From positions 13,460,501-13,524,500 of the forward strand of contig JAUIMM010000040.1 of the NCBI GenBank assembly GCA_031769625.1: DNA of 64,000 bases, given 5' to 3'. The notes under the pieces are model-generated. The model was not told the origin of the DNA, searched no databases, and worked only from the letters and a program-made list of their open reading frames with translations. The translations under genes were made by a program, and so were the position numbers. Shown piece by piece: positions 24,838 through 36,119 of this stretch. Every line of letters starts with the position of its first letter. Position 1 is the first letter of the stretch. This stretch comes from Taudactylus pleione (lineage: Eukaryota; Chordata; Amphibia; Anura; Myobatrachidae).

Positions 24838-25990
24838 ATACGCCATGTAGTGCGCCATGCATCTCATGGCACACAGTATGCCTTGAGTCGCGCCACACAA
24901 TGTTTCGTAACGGAACGTAGCGTAGCACTGGAAAAAAGTCATAAAGTGTAATACAATTTCTTGTCCACCAGGTGTCGCTTTTCCTAAACTACACAGGGCA
25001 TGCGTCAGATCTCCAATGCATTTTCTGTATCACTACCCGATTGACTGACAGAAACTGTGATTCGGTACAGTATAGTACAGTGTTTTCCTCATGGAATCAG
25101 AGCTGTAGAAGAATATCTAACAAAGTTTTCAATCATTACATTAAGTGTGAGTCCTGTACTTTTTTATAAAAATATTTTGCATGCACAGCTCCCTTGCGTC
25201 AATGTCGGCGCTGTCCCAGACTTAGACACTATAGTGATTTAATGACTTTAAAAACTAGTAGTGGGCTCTTTTTAAATTTGGGGTCTCTGTATTACAAACT
25301 GACGGTGCATTTTAAGACGCACACTTGCGGCACTGTTGGCGCTGTGGTGGCTGCCAGCTCCGGGGGTTGCACATGGGGTCTCTGGCGCATGCCCAGTGGA
25401 GCCACTCCATACACCATGTAGCACCCTGCTAGTCGCACTATGCTGTGGCTTATTGAATCTCATAGTACTGCTCATGCCCAGTGGAGCTGATCGGTAGTGA
25501 CCGTGACTACGCTGATGCACTGTGTGCTGTACACAACCGGTGTGGCTTTTGACACGGCTGGCATCTATGGGCTAGTAGTATGGGTGACCGCAATGCAAGC
25601 GTGAGCATCCCGGGTTTGAGCCCTGGTAAGGGACTTTTTTTTTTCTCTATTCACTACAGGACTTGGTGGTGTGTGAGTTCTGTCATTTATACAGGTATCT
25701 GTGTTGACCAAAACGATGCACTCCCAGCATTGCATATAGACCGAGCAATTGATGTTCAGTATTTTTATCAAAGCTAACTGAGCTTAATACATTGTCCACA
25801 ACTTCATACCACCTGGCATTTCTATGCTACTTTTATGCCACTACTGTACTCAGTGGTGTGCGGCACAGCATACGCCATGTAGCGCCCTGCTAGTCGTGCT
25901 ATGCTGTGGCATATTGAGTCTCATAGTACTGCGCATGCCCAGTGCGGTCGGAAGTCACACACAGTGCATCCCAAACTTAAATAACTATAG
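24838..25990. repeat. Composite region with repeated ACGCCATGTAGCGCC modules
   Basis: A module of about 90 bp (CCATGTAGC..CCCTGCTAGTCG..CTATGCTGTGGC) occurs at 25410-25480 and 25868-25945, with a poorer copy at 24838-24900. GCGCATGCCCAGTG recurs between them. At 25577-25650, GGGTTTGAGCCC followed by a T-run resembles a tRNA B box and Pol III tail, so part may be a SINE. No protein is supported. Confidence 0.5.
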
Positions 25991-26054
25991 CAACTTTGTC
26001 TGACTTCCAAGTCACCTTTGTTGCTGCTCAGTAGTGATCTATGCTGTTTGCTGA

Positions 26055-26265
26055 TTTAGACGCATATATGCGTATCAAGTTTCCATCACCTACTCGTATA
26101 CCGCTGATTGCTTCATAGCCTCCTGCTGCCTTGCAGATTCGGTGTATGCCTCGTGGCCAGTCGCAATATTGTTGCGTTTCATACTGACCCAATAACTTAC
26201 CTCTCTGTGCTGCTATAATGTCCCCTCCGTAGACGCATATTTGCCTATCGAATTTCCATCGAGCA
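26055..26265. repeat. Direct repeat of a TAGACGCATAT...TTTCCATC block
   Basis: Two related blocks of about 30 bp (26057-26085 and 26232-26262) share TAGACGCATAT, TATC and TTTCCATC. An 88-codon minus-strand ORF spans them but shows no known motif. Confidence 0.45.
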
Positions 26266-26589
26266 GACCACATTTCACATGTTCCCCTATTCATCTGCTG
26301 GTGTAAATACCCCTATATGTGTGTTCATTCACAGGATTTAAACTTTTGCATGAGCAGGGTGCCTCTTATAACCTCCATGTTTATGTTCAGCCTTGGAATC
26401 CAAAAATTAAAGGGATAATCTCTATACCTTCATATTGTCATTATCAATGGCACATCTTTTTATACATCTGATGTAAGCAATTGCTTTTTATGCTAATTTT
26501 TAAAGTTTAATCAAGAATAAAATTATTCTGATATACTAATATTTGGCCATTGGCCGAATTGTTGGGTAATTTCTTTGGTGAGAGGGTAT

Positions 26590-27497
26590 GTTTAGAAAGT
26601 AAGAGAAAAGAGGGTCTGTATATGGTGCACATAAATTAAAATATAACCTTTTTATTGTGTTTTAAAATTAAACAAAAAATACAAAAGCAAAGCGAAATAT
26701 TTGGTTAAAAGTATAGGAAGAATTGTGTATAGTATAGAAAGAATTGAAGTGATTTAAGATAAAAGAAAAATAAATTTTAAATAGTTGAGTCTTATTTTTG
26801 TCATTATCATTATCTTATCACTACGAAGTTATATTAATTACAACTGTATGCATTGTGTATATGAAGCAATAGATGTGTTCCTGATGCAGATTACTGCATA
26901 AATTATAAACAGATCCACAGATCTCAAATACATACATCCCACAGTGATCTATTATCAAATAATCCACTTAATTAAAAGTGGCATGATATCTATACAGTGG
27001 GGAATATAAGAATTGCGATAAGTGTATTAGAGGCAAATGTATTCCTTTCACTTAAATTACAATTGTATCCAATACAGGCAGTGAATTACTGTTTCAATTC
27101 AAGAGATACTTAGTTGCCCTAATTATAGCTAACACAGTCAACTAGCTGAAGTCAGTTTGAGACATGCTGTGAGAATAGCCGCTACATACGTGCATGATCC
27201 TATCGATATCTAGAATTAAACTACACACACAATAAAACCAGACATCAATTTCAAGAGAGATTTAACTTTTATTAAAACACATAAAAATAAGACTCGACTA
27301 TTTAAAATATTTTTTTTCTTTTATCTTAAATCACTTCAATTCTTTCTATACTATACACAATTCTTCCTATACTGTTAACCAAATATTTCGCTTTGCTTTT
27401 GTATTTCTTGTTTAATTTTAAAACAACACAATAAAGGTTATATTTTAATTTGTGAGCCATATATAGATCCTCTTTTCTCTTGCTTCCTAACCAATGT
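26590..27497. repeat. Large inverted repeat, arms about 215 bp
   Basis: The left arm 26590-26804 and right arm 27278-27497 are inverted copies with scattered differences. Both include AAAGCAAAGCGAAATATTTG and its inverse, the AGAATTGTGTATAGTATAG block and the AATAGTTGAGTCTTATTTTT block. About 470 bp separate them. It may be two copies of one repeat in opposite orientation or a foldback element. Confidence 0.85.
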
Positions 27498-28285
27498 ACC
27501 TTTTGGATCTACGGTAGCACTCCCTATTATAATTGAGATTGAGAATTATTATTCTCAGGGGTTCTTTTCATACATTCTTATAATAATCTCCTGTGCAACA
27601 GATCTCCTCTTCTATATTAGTGAGAGGGGATGTTCACAGAACCTAGTGGACATCTCACACATTGAATAAGAACCTTGGTGGCCAAATCAGAAGAATTATT
27701 CAATGCTAATATCTGTCAGCTGAAGGTGTTCAGTGGTATCTCCATTGTGAATTTTGTATTGGTATTAAATTGTACAGAACATTCAATTTGTTAGCAAGTA
27801 TTGTTTGGATAAATATACTGTATATATACAATACTGTCAGTAATGCGCAGAAAGACCACAGTCAATGTCAAGAGCTATCTCCCATAGATGTAGTGCTGCT
27901 GCTTCCTGGCCCTCAGCCAAAAGAGCCAATTATCTGGAAAATGCAAAAAACATGGAGAACGCACTTGTGAGAAGTAATAAAAAGACAATCTTTACTATTA
28001 AATCTGCTCACGTTCATCAAAAGTTTAAAACGGCAAGCTTAGCTTCAACGGATCACACGATTCCCGATAAACAGTCAGGGTAACTGCCAGAATAATCTCC
28101 AAAGATCCACGCCAGCTCCTGAGGCAGCGGGTGACGTCACTACGTCCACGTCCTTAAGCTACACCACTTTATATTATAGTGAAAGCAGTGAATCAGCACT
28201 CTAGTTAATCCAATGTCTCCTGGGTGCCCTCCCCTAGCAAACTTGAAAACAATTTAGCAGCAGTGGGCGGCACTCTTGGTCTTGT

Positions 28286-29393
28286 AATAAGTACAAATAA
28301 AACTTCTACCAGACGCAGTTAGTCCGAAGTTTCGGTTTATTACCTTTTATCAAGGACTGAGAAATACAAAATGCGCTTACCATAAATAGAGGAATAAAAC
28401 CTCTTCTGAGATCGGCTCCCTTCACTGACGTCATGTCAGTGCTTCCTGCTTGTGACGTGTCCATCCCGGCCAGTATTGCCATGGAAACTGTAAACAAATT
28501 AAGTGTAAAAAGTAAAACCCCAAACCATACAGTGCAAAGAGAATAAAAAAGATAGATAGATCTAGCATGAAAGTAAAGAAGACTGAAAACTTCACTTAAT
28601 TTTCATTAACTCCAAGGGGCTGCATAGTATTCAAGTGGTGAATCCATTTAACTTCAGCTGTGACAAGGATCTCTCACTGTCACTTCCTCGAGGGTTAGCC
28701 AGGATGTGGTCTATCATTTTATATCTGACAGTGGCCAGATTGTGATTGCACAATTTAAAATGTTGAGCCACTGGCCCATCACTTTCTTTGACTTCCAAGG
28801 CTTGTCAGATGGCCGAACAGTGGAGGGCCATCCTCTTTAAATTGCCGGGTGGTCTTCCCCACATAAAGAAGACCACACAGGCACCACATAATTTAAATAA
28901 ATATACTTGAGTAGGACAATATGTGATTTTAAAGATCTTCTCGGAATGAGGGTGTGCCAGGTCGTCTTGTCGAGAAATGTCTGGTGGTGGTTTCCTTAAA
29001 TCCTGTAATATCATTATGTATCACCCTATCCTTAATATTCCTGCCCCGTTTATAGCTGGGAAGTGTAATGGTGTTCTTTAACATGGGCAGTGAGAAAATG
29101 TAAGACCTTTTTTGAGTGCAGGAGGATTATGGCTAGACGCCCGGAACAGTGTGTTGTGGTCTGTGGGTTTCTGATATAAAGTGGTAACCAGCTTGCTATC
29201 CATGATGTGTATCAGGACATCCAAAAAATAAATTTCAGAATCACTTACATCATAGGTGAACTTGATGTTCATGTCGGTCATATTGATGAATTCCAGGGCT
29301 TTATCCAAAAGGTCTCTAGGATCTGACCATACAAGTAGGATATAATCTATATATCTGGTGAAAAGTAAAAGGTTATCCGAAATTCATGGTTGG
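28286..29393 (-). mobile_element. Penelope-like element remnant (RT plus GIY-YIG region)
   Basis: On the minus strand the order is an RT fragment (29370-29078), a GIY-YIG-like endonuclease region (about 28920-28800) and a C-terminal tail WIHHLNTMQPLGVNEN just before a stop near 28602. RT landmarks are RYIDYIL, FLDVLIHIMDSKL and TTLYQKPTDHNTLF, characteristic of Penelope-like RT. The catalytic YIDD reads YIDY (second Asp lost; codon at 29342-29344). The 5' portion is missing. The 3' region, with AGGTAATAAACCGAAAC on the minus strand, ends near 28286. Confidence 0.8.
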
Positions 29394-29716
29394 GTAAAAA
29401 AAGGTCCGCTGGGCACTGATGACTGATGCCGGCTAGCAGCCAGTATAGTAGGCCAAAGTTTACTAAGTGCCAGGGACTGATGAGATTGGCTTTGCTAGAA
29501 GAGCATAGCAGGTTGTGGCTGGAGGCCATTGCAACAGACTGACCATTAAGCACTTGGAATGCTGGCAAGTTTACTTCTTTTGTTTGTTATGTGCCTGTGT
29601 GTCTAGGCCTATGCATGCTAAAGTGCAGTGACTGCTGCCATTAAAGATACTGATTTATCAAGTACCTGCCTGAAGTACTTATTTCTACATCCCATGTTAA
29701 AAATTATATTTATAAT

Positions 29717-29762
29717 ATTGTGTGTGTGTGTGTAATAATATAATTTCTTTTTTTTTTTTTTA
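29717..29762. repeat. GT microsatellite and poly-T
   Basis: A short run of TGTGTG is followed, after TAATAATATAA, by about 20 T. Confidence 0.8.
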
Positions 29763-30727
29763 TTGTAATCTGAATGCAGTGGAGGAGGTCGTCCCCGAGC
29801 TGGTATTTTGCCTAGGGCTAAATGGGGTCTTGCACTTGTTCTGCTTCAGCTGTTTTTTTAGTGCATGTGATACCTAGCAGCCTAAGCTTATGTTAATGTT
29901 GCTTTGTGTAGATGTTTAAGGTCATTTACAATCTGTGAAAAACTATAGAAAGCAGCGCATAATAGTTTTGTATTATTCTATATGTAGTTATTCCTGTTTA
30001 TATTGGTTAACATGACAATATGGTAGGAATTTGTTGCTTCTTATCAAGGGTGTTTAGCTGGAAGGTGGGAGGGGTATCAGGAAGAATGCATGCGGTCTTC
30101 AGTAATGCGCCGGCTCCTGTGCACAAATAAAAACTGATTTATTTTAGAGGAACCAAGTTACAGTTAAATGATCTTAAGAAGATTTGCTTTTTGGTAGGTG
30201 TTCCCATTTCAGTGGGTGCCTGCAAAGATTTTTTTAGTTGTTCAAAAAGTTCAGCTATGTTATCACTATTTTGGAGATGGCTAGAGCCATCCACCAATCA
30301 GCATTTAACGAAATGCTGCAGGACAGGTATGCAACAGCTGGGAGACAGGCAGAAGAAGCTTCCCAGCCACCCTGACTATATTAATAACACATTTTGAGTG
30401 ACTGGGGAGCTGCTTCTCCCTGTCTCCCGGCCCCCGGGCATGTGATGCAGCATCCGGCTGCAGCCAGCCAGCCAGTGGCCTCCTAAATAAGGTTTTAGCG
30501 GCCCAGGGGGCAGATGCCACCCTAACCCCCAGCCCTGCCCGCCCCTGCACATAAGTATATTCCTTACCTTTCATACGGATTTGATATTTCCTTCTAAAAA
30601 TACTTAACTGTGTTTCTCCACAGATGCCACCATTATAGCAAAGTATTTTACTTCATGTTGTACAATATTGCTTTAATATAGATTGATTGGTCATAGCTTT
30701 CTGTTAGCAAATATGCTTTTATTCCAT

Positions 30728-30728
30728 T

Positions 30729-30759
<31 letters not shown>

Positions 30760-30762
30760 TAT
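30728..30762. repeat. Poly-A and TA microsatellite
   Basis: About 15 A are followed by roughly ten TA units, about 100 bp upstream of the first visible exon. Confidence 0.9.
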
Positions 30763-30859
30763 TAATAAAAAGTAAGATCACAACTATTTATCTAAACTCA
30801 AATGATCACAAGTTAAGAGTTATACTAATTCTAAATTTCTCTACATTTGTCATTCATAG

Positions 30860-30973
30860 CTCAATAAACAACAATTACAGACAATTAAGGAGAGATTCCA
30901 GGCTTTCCTTAAAGGTGAAACTCAAATAATGGCTGACGAAGCTTTTATCAATGCAGTCAGGAGTTATTATGAG
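30860..30973 (+). CDS. CADPS2: CADPS2 coding exon, 38 codons (first visible)
   Basis: The exon follows ATTCATAG and ends GAG/GTAAGT, in phase 0 at both ends. It reads [20 protein letters not shown], then [18 protein letters not shown]. From family knowledge this is the CAPS segment after the variable, low-complexity N-terminus; the start LNKQQLQ fits CADPS2. CAPS proteins prime dense-core vesicles for Ca2+-triggered exocytosis at the plasma membrane, acting with SNAREs and PI(4,5)P2. No start codon belongs here: the ATG inside is internal and the upstream exon lies outside the window. By analogy with mammals this would be exon 2. No substitution looks disabling. Confidence 0.93.
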
Positions 30974-32157
30974 GTAAGTGTGCTAACTTTCAGAGCAACT
31001 CTAGCTTTATCTGTCTCTTTTCTGAGTCTTTAGATGTGCCCTGATGTATTCCCCGTATATAACATAGCCTCTTATTCTAATCCTGCTCACTCTTGCCCAG
31101 TGTATTTTGCTTTCCTTTAGCTCTTTTTGTCACCTATCAGGTACTAATCAGAATATACTGTAATTATCCCTTTTGTTACCAGGTTGATGAGGCAGGACTT
31201 TATAATACAATTATTGTTCCCCCCCAATGATCATTCCATTTTTACATGTTTCTGTTAAAAAACGTCTTTGGTTGTTAACAGAGCAGTATGAATTGAGACT
31301 GGTCCCTATTGAGTCAGGTAGCCATCCAAAATAAACGTGAGCGGTTGGCATGTTGTCCGCTCTCTCCTGTCTGTCCTTGCTGCCCTTACTACCTGCTACT
31401 ACTCATGTCTTAAACACTGTTGCTGCTTGTCTGGATCTGGAAAGACTGGGACCCTGTTTGGATAAAGAATAGGTAAATGAAATATGGAAAGCCTAGCAAA
31501 AAGTGACATCCTAGGCCTCCTTCCTCCCAAGGGTAATTCAGTATCCTTTTACTTTTAATGATTTGGTCTCCCTTCCTACAACCAGCTCAACATTAAATTA
31601 TTAGCATACACATGAAATGAATATACCTATTTTTCCCAACTAAACCAGATAATAAATTAATAGTTTTCTCATTTAATAAATAAACTTACCCCTAAACAGC
31701 TCAGTTATTAATCACAAATAGCCTTCCTTTTCCCCATACTCTGCACCATATTTAATTAACCCGAAAGCACCCTACCTTAATTAGTAGGCACATCCTTGAC
31801 TCCAGCTCCATCCACATTACATAAAGATCTCCCTACTCCCCTAATACTTGCCTCCTTCCATCATGTACATCTGCATTTCTTGCTGCCTGCACACTTTGGT
31901 GCAGTGAATGTCAGATGAAGCATTCTCCATGTGTTGCTCGCACAAATTCACAATGCTGAGAGTGGCCTTATTCACAAGTTATTGTCACATAGCCTATTAG
32001 AAAATGTTGTCAATTTTTTATTATTCTTGCCCTCAAGGTAGCAGTGTCGCTATTGGTGTTTATAAAGATTGCAATTCTGACAGAATTATGCTTACTATTA
32101 ACAACTATTTTACTAAATTCAGATCTTGCATGTGTCTGCACTTTTAATGTAGGGCTA

Positions 32158-33290
32158 TGCAGTGGCAAACGCAAGATTTTTATTAGGGGGTTTCCAGATG
32201 CTTGATTTTACGAGTGTGGCCAGTCCATGAAGAGGGCATAATTAGCACTTCTCCAGCTTTAATATGCATCATACAAAGGTGGAGATGTAAGAAGCCCAGG
32301 AGCGGTATAAGCGCACGTCATGTGCGCTGATACTGCTTCTCCCCGATGTATGATCGGGGGTCTGGGCGGTAAATGACAGAGGGGCTTATGCGCCCCTGTC
32401 GTCGCGCTGCTATCTACAAGATAGCAGCACCGATAGCCTGGGCCATGTACGAACGGTCAGATCGCCTGACCGTTCAGCCCACTGTATCTGTCGTTAGGGC
32501 AGCGCCAGGCTGTAGCTGTCTATCTCCACAGCAGGGACAGCGCTGTCCCTGCTGCCGGCTCCAGGCTGCACGCGGGGATCTCGCGATTCTTGTGAGATCC
32601 CACGCATGCTCAGTGCACCCGGCCGGGACAGAGACACAGGGCATCAGCACTAGCTGATGCACTGTGGTCTCTAGCGGGTAGAGCCGGAGGGGGGAGTTAA
32701 CGCCCTCCCTCTCTGGCCGGTGAGATGTTCTTACATCTCACTGGTAGTGCTTCCTGCTTTGCCTCGGTAAAGAGGCGAAGCAGGAAGTGGTATAGCGGCA
32801 CGTTAAGTGCCGCTATCATACATCTATCCCAAAGTGTTTTGACTGTCATAGTTCCAGCATATACAGGACCAGCAATCACAGTAAGTCATTAAATGCGGCA
32901 GTAGGGCCATCCTGCCTGAGCTGATGATTTTTGTTACAGATGTGGGCACCGTTCCAGAGTATGGGAGCAAGTTTGGGAGCCGTAGAAGAACCCAGAACTG
33001 CCCTGGACATATATGTACATCTTAGTCTCCTAATACACTGGATAGTATATTGATATAGGGTATTAATAATTAACCCTATTGATGGTCCTAACAGTGCATG
33101 TTTTCCAGATCTCCTAGTTGATGTACAGGTGTATTTATTACTGGCTGACACATGCTAAAAGATCCACAGGTGGTGCTAATTATTTCATTTGTGATACTGA
33201 GAACATGCAGCATTAGTAATATTCTATTATATTACTATTTCTACTGTGGTCATGATGTGGGCTGGGAAGGGGGGTTTCCATGCAATGATA
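32158..33290. repeat. Interspersed repeat A, copy 2, split by an insertion
   Basis: This is the partner of 1017-1600 in the same orientation. Homology breaks at 32278 and resumes at 32831. It also shares the segment ending in GGCTGGGAAGGGGGGTTTCC. A further short stretch (about 33020-33090) is absent from copy 1. Confidence 0.85.
32278..32830. mobile_element. Hairpin-chain element 1 (553 bp, about 12 hairpins)
   Basis: Its boundaries follow from alignment of the two repeat A copies: sequence from GGTGGAGATGTAAG to CATCTATCCC is extra in this copy, with AAA on both sides as a possible 3-bp target duplication. The ends are imperfect inverted repeats. The body is a series of separate short hairpins, for example 32341-32359, 32406-32428, 32451-32475, 32529-32554 (a 26-bp perfect palindrome), 32575-32601, 32631-32671, 32717-32744, 32750-32787 and 32794-32814. 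It is far more GC-rich than its surroundings. ORFs on both strands are by-products of the palindromes. Confidence 0.85.
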
Positions 33291-33774
33291 TGATATAAAT
33301 CAAATTTATTTTGAGACATTTTGAAAGTACTTTCAGAGTAGACTTTGTAGCCTATTGTCTGAGAGCTGTCTATGGACTTTACAGCACTCACCTGTCTCTT
33401 TCTCTTCCTGCATCAGAATAGCCTAAAACTTGACCGGTTAGGTAACACTGAAAGGTAATGTAGATAACACCTGTACACTAAGTCCAATTTACAGATGTTT
33501 GATTGACTTATCAGTCTAATGGTATCTTGAGCTTTTGCTGGCTTTAGAGTTAAACCCAATTCCATAACCCCGGAGAGAAATATCCTAATTGGAGACAAAA
33601 TATCAGATGAAAGGATGAGCTCTTCTAGTTGTTTGTATCACATGTGATATACTCTCAGTAGGGAGGGAGTGTCACGTGATATACTCCCCCCAGTTGCTTT
33701 TTCAATAAAGGGACAGTGCATGCTGCAAAAAAGTGGTGTGGTCTCAAAAGCAAGGGGCATGGTCACAGTATCCC

Positions 33775-33930
33775 CAATTCAAATTACGCCACACAGTAGC
33801 ACAATCTTATTCACATTACACCTCACATAGTGCCCCTAATTCACATTACACCACAGTAGTGTCCATTATATATGTCATGACACACAGTAGTGCCCCTTTT
33901 ACACAATGCCTACAGTAGTTATGCTCTTAA
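33775..33930. repeat. Degenerate tandem repeat, unit near CACATTACACCACAGTAGTGCC
   Basis: Four or five imperfect units of about 30-35 bp repeat TTCACATTACACC and CAGTAGTGCCCC motifs. The 61-codon ORF over it is a repeat by-product. Confidence 0.7.
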
Positions 33931-33934
33931 TACA

Positions 33935-34060
33935 CATTTAGAATGTAAGCTCTTACGAGCAGGGCCCTCTACTCTCTTGTGCTTCTCCCTACTTTACTTT
34001 CATCTACTTCTTACTCCCCACTAGGGCACCACACACTTGGTTGCTTAAGCTCTGCTGCTT
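33935..34060 (+). repeat. LINE 3'-end-like fragment (L2/CR1 type)
   Basis: TTAGAATGTAAGCTCTTACG followed by AGCAGGGCCCTCT matches the general form of the 3' end of vertebrate L2/CR1-type LINEs and derived SINEs (TAGAATGTAAGCTC...GAGGGCAGGG). The family call rests on memory of this motif only. Confidence 0.45.
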
Positions 34061-34499
34061 ATGTGAAGTGTTATGGTTGCTAATGTAGCAATATTTATTA
34101 TCCATGTCCTTGTCCTGCATTGTTTTGTAAGTCTTTGCGTCTTATTCGCACAGTGATGTGAATAGGACACACAAGAGGCATGATTGCATCTTTCAGCTTC
34201 TATTTCTTGGTGAGACTTCATTCAGTGTGTGATACTGAGATCTGATAAAGAATCTGTGTGAATTAACTATCCCAGCAATGAATTCAAGTCTGTCCAAGGA
34301 GAGGTCTAATGGGTGTTTATTGCAGTTCCTGTTATTCCCTGCCCTCTGACAGATGGCCAATATTCTTTTGGTAAGAATGTGATCAGAATGCTAACTAAAT
34401 ATATAATAGTAACAGGGTATTGGACATAAATACAATACACAATTGTAGTCCATAGCGTAAGTACCAAACAATATCATCACACCACAGACTGGTTTGAAC

Positions 34500-35440
34500 A
34501 TATTGACAGGATGAAGGGTAGGGAAACTCGCTGAAGCTTTCAGTAGTAAGCAGAGGCGAGTTTATTTAGTGATCCTGTACCCACCAAATGGGTGAACAAA
34601 CAGTGTCTGAGTCACTGAAGGGGAGGAGACAAGGCACTGTTGACATGGATAGTGTTGTTGAAGAACAAGAGTGTAGGGGACACTTCATGTAAGAACCTAG
34701 ATACTAAGGGACATGGATGAACAGTTGGAGTGTGAAATGGGTGGAAGGAAGTGTGGAGATAGATGAGGTTAGAAATGTAGAGAGGGGAGGGAGTGGTTTA
34801 CATCTTTAAGGGTGAATTGGTAAGTTTAAACTGAATTTTAAGTGGAATAGGGAGCAAGTAATCAAGGTTGCAGAGAGGGTAAGGCAGACGCTGTATTGTG
34901 GTAGAGGAAAATGAGATTAATAGCAGCATTGAGGATGGATTCAAGTGGGGAGACGAGCGAGAGAGAGAGACCGACCAGAGAGGAGGAGTAGTGTAGATGG
35001 GAAATGAGAGCGTAAATTAGTTTTTGTAGCATCATTAGTAAGAGAGGACAATTTTCCTGATAATGGAAGCGTCGGGATTCAGAAATGGCCTGAATGCGGG
35101 GAGTGAAGGAGAGATCAGAATCAAGGATAATACTGAGTCAGCGGAGTGGGTGATGTTACCAATAGAGAGAGGGGGAGAGTTTGAAGGACCCTGGAAAATG
35201 GAAGAACAATAAATTTTTTCTTGGTCATATTGAGCTTCAGGAAGCGCTATGCCATCAACGAAAAGATGGCAGGCAGGCAGCTGGAGACAAGTGAGTGTAT
35301 AAAGGAAGAGTGTTCCTGGGAGGAGAGGGAGAGCTGGGTGTCATTCGCATAAAGCTTTTGTTAAAAGCTGAAGTAGCTGATGAGGTTTCCAAGGGATGAT
35401 GTATAGAAGAAGAAGAGAAGAAAGGACCAAAACGGGCAGA
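34500..35440. repeat. Purine-rich long interspersed repeat, unclassified
   Basis: About 0.9 kb with strong AG bias on the + strand and phrases such as GGCAGACGCTGTATTGTGG, GCATTGAGGATGGATTCAAG and GAGCTTCAGGAAGCGC. It resembles a purine-rich repeat common in amphibian and fish introns. No ORF, RT motif or terminal repeat is visible. Confidence 0.4.
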
Positions 35441-35751
35441 ATTAGCTTGATATTAAATAGTAATATTGTAGACTTGAATAAAATACATTTCAATCCACTG
35501 CTCCATACCATTTTCTCATACATTTAAACTTCTCCGACAAATTTTTCACATTTGTTGCCAGTTAAGTCTTTATAGAAATGAGAATTTAATTATATACATT
35601 AATCATAAATTTATTCCAAATGTTAACCTGAGTTCTGTGAATATCCCCAGTGTAAAGAATGATGATCTGTTGCACTATTGTCAATACAAATCTATTGTTC
35701 TGCAATTGAAATGGGCTTTTTTTATTTTTTTTTTTTAAATCTGTTTACCAG

Positions 35752-36084
35752 GTTTTCTTGAAAAGTGAACTAGTTGCCAGAATGGTACACAATGGAGGGT
35801 GCTCTTCCAATGACTTCAGAGAAGTTTTCAAAAAGAACATTGAAAAGAGAGTACGAAGTTTGCCAGAGATTGCTGGATTAAGCAAAGAAACTGTTTTAAG
35901 TTCATGGATTGCAAAATATGATGCCATTTACAGAGGGGAAGAGGATCTTCGCAAACCACAAAACAGGATGGCACTTAGTGCAGTGTCTGAACTTATACTT
36001 AGTAAAGAACAACTTTATGAAATGTTTCAACAAATTTTGGGAATAAAGAAATTGGAACATCAGTTGTTATACAATGCTTGCCAG
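35752..36084 (+). CDS. CADPS2: CADPS2 coding exon, 111 codons
   Basis: The exon lies between TTTACCAG and CAG/GTAAGT, again phase 0 to phase 0 and free of stops. It begins [20 protein letters not shown], contains the conserved block [20 protein letters not shown], then [14 protein letters not shown], and ends HQLLYNACQ. The VSVCCLYV extension in the open frame is intronic. It corresponds to mammalian exon 3, the exon reported as skipped in some human CADPS2 transcripts; the product without it is linked to loss of dynactin p150Glued binding and of axonal transport. Skipping here would also keep the frame. A nested MITE pair begins 35 bp after the donor. Confidence 0.95.
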
Positions 36085-36119
36085 GTAAGTGTGTGCTGTC
36101 TGTATGTGTAGCACAGTAT

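Larger units (their letters stand above)
1..30859 (+). other. CADPS2: Intronic sequence upstream of the first visible CADPS2 exon
   Basis: No exon of CADPS2 or any other host gene was recognised here. The first visible exon starts in phase 0 inside the protein, so at least one coding exon lies to the left and this stretch is inferred to be its intron. Parts with no recognised element are roughly 1-725, 1600-2175, 2900-3955, 5110-5600, 6010-6790, 7656-8227, 9080-9375, 14660-16160, 17020-18030, 22300-23090, 24010-24440, 26000-26590, 27500-28285 and 29400-30725. They are AT-rich, with homopolymer runs and degenerate repeat scraps. ORFs there are short and have no recognisable motifs. Confidence 0.7.
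30974..35751 (+). other. CADPS2: CADPS2 intron, 4.8 kb
   Basis: The donor is GTAAGT. The acceptor is a long T-rich tract followed by CTGTTTACCAG. The intron holds repeat A copy 2, a hairpin-chain element, a degenerate CACATTACACCACAGTAGTG tandem repeat, a LINE 3'-end-like stretch and a purine-rich repeat. Nothing was recognised in 30974-32157 or 35460-35740. Confidence 0.9.

Noticed and set aside
36085..36111. Extension of the 111-codon exon through the donor to the in-frame stop
   Set aside because: A consensus GTAAGT sits exactly at the conserved exon end and the extra eight residues are not part of the family.
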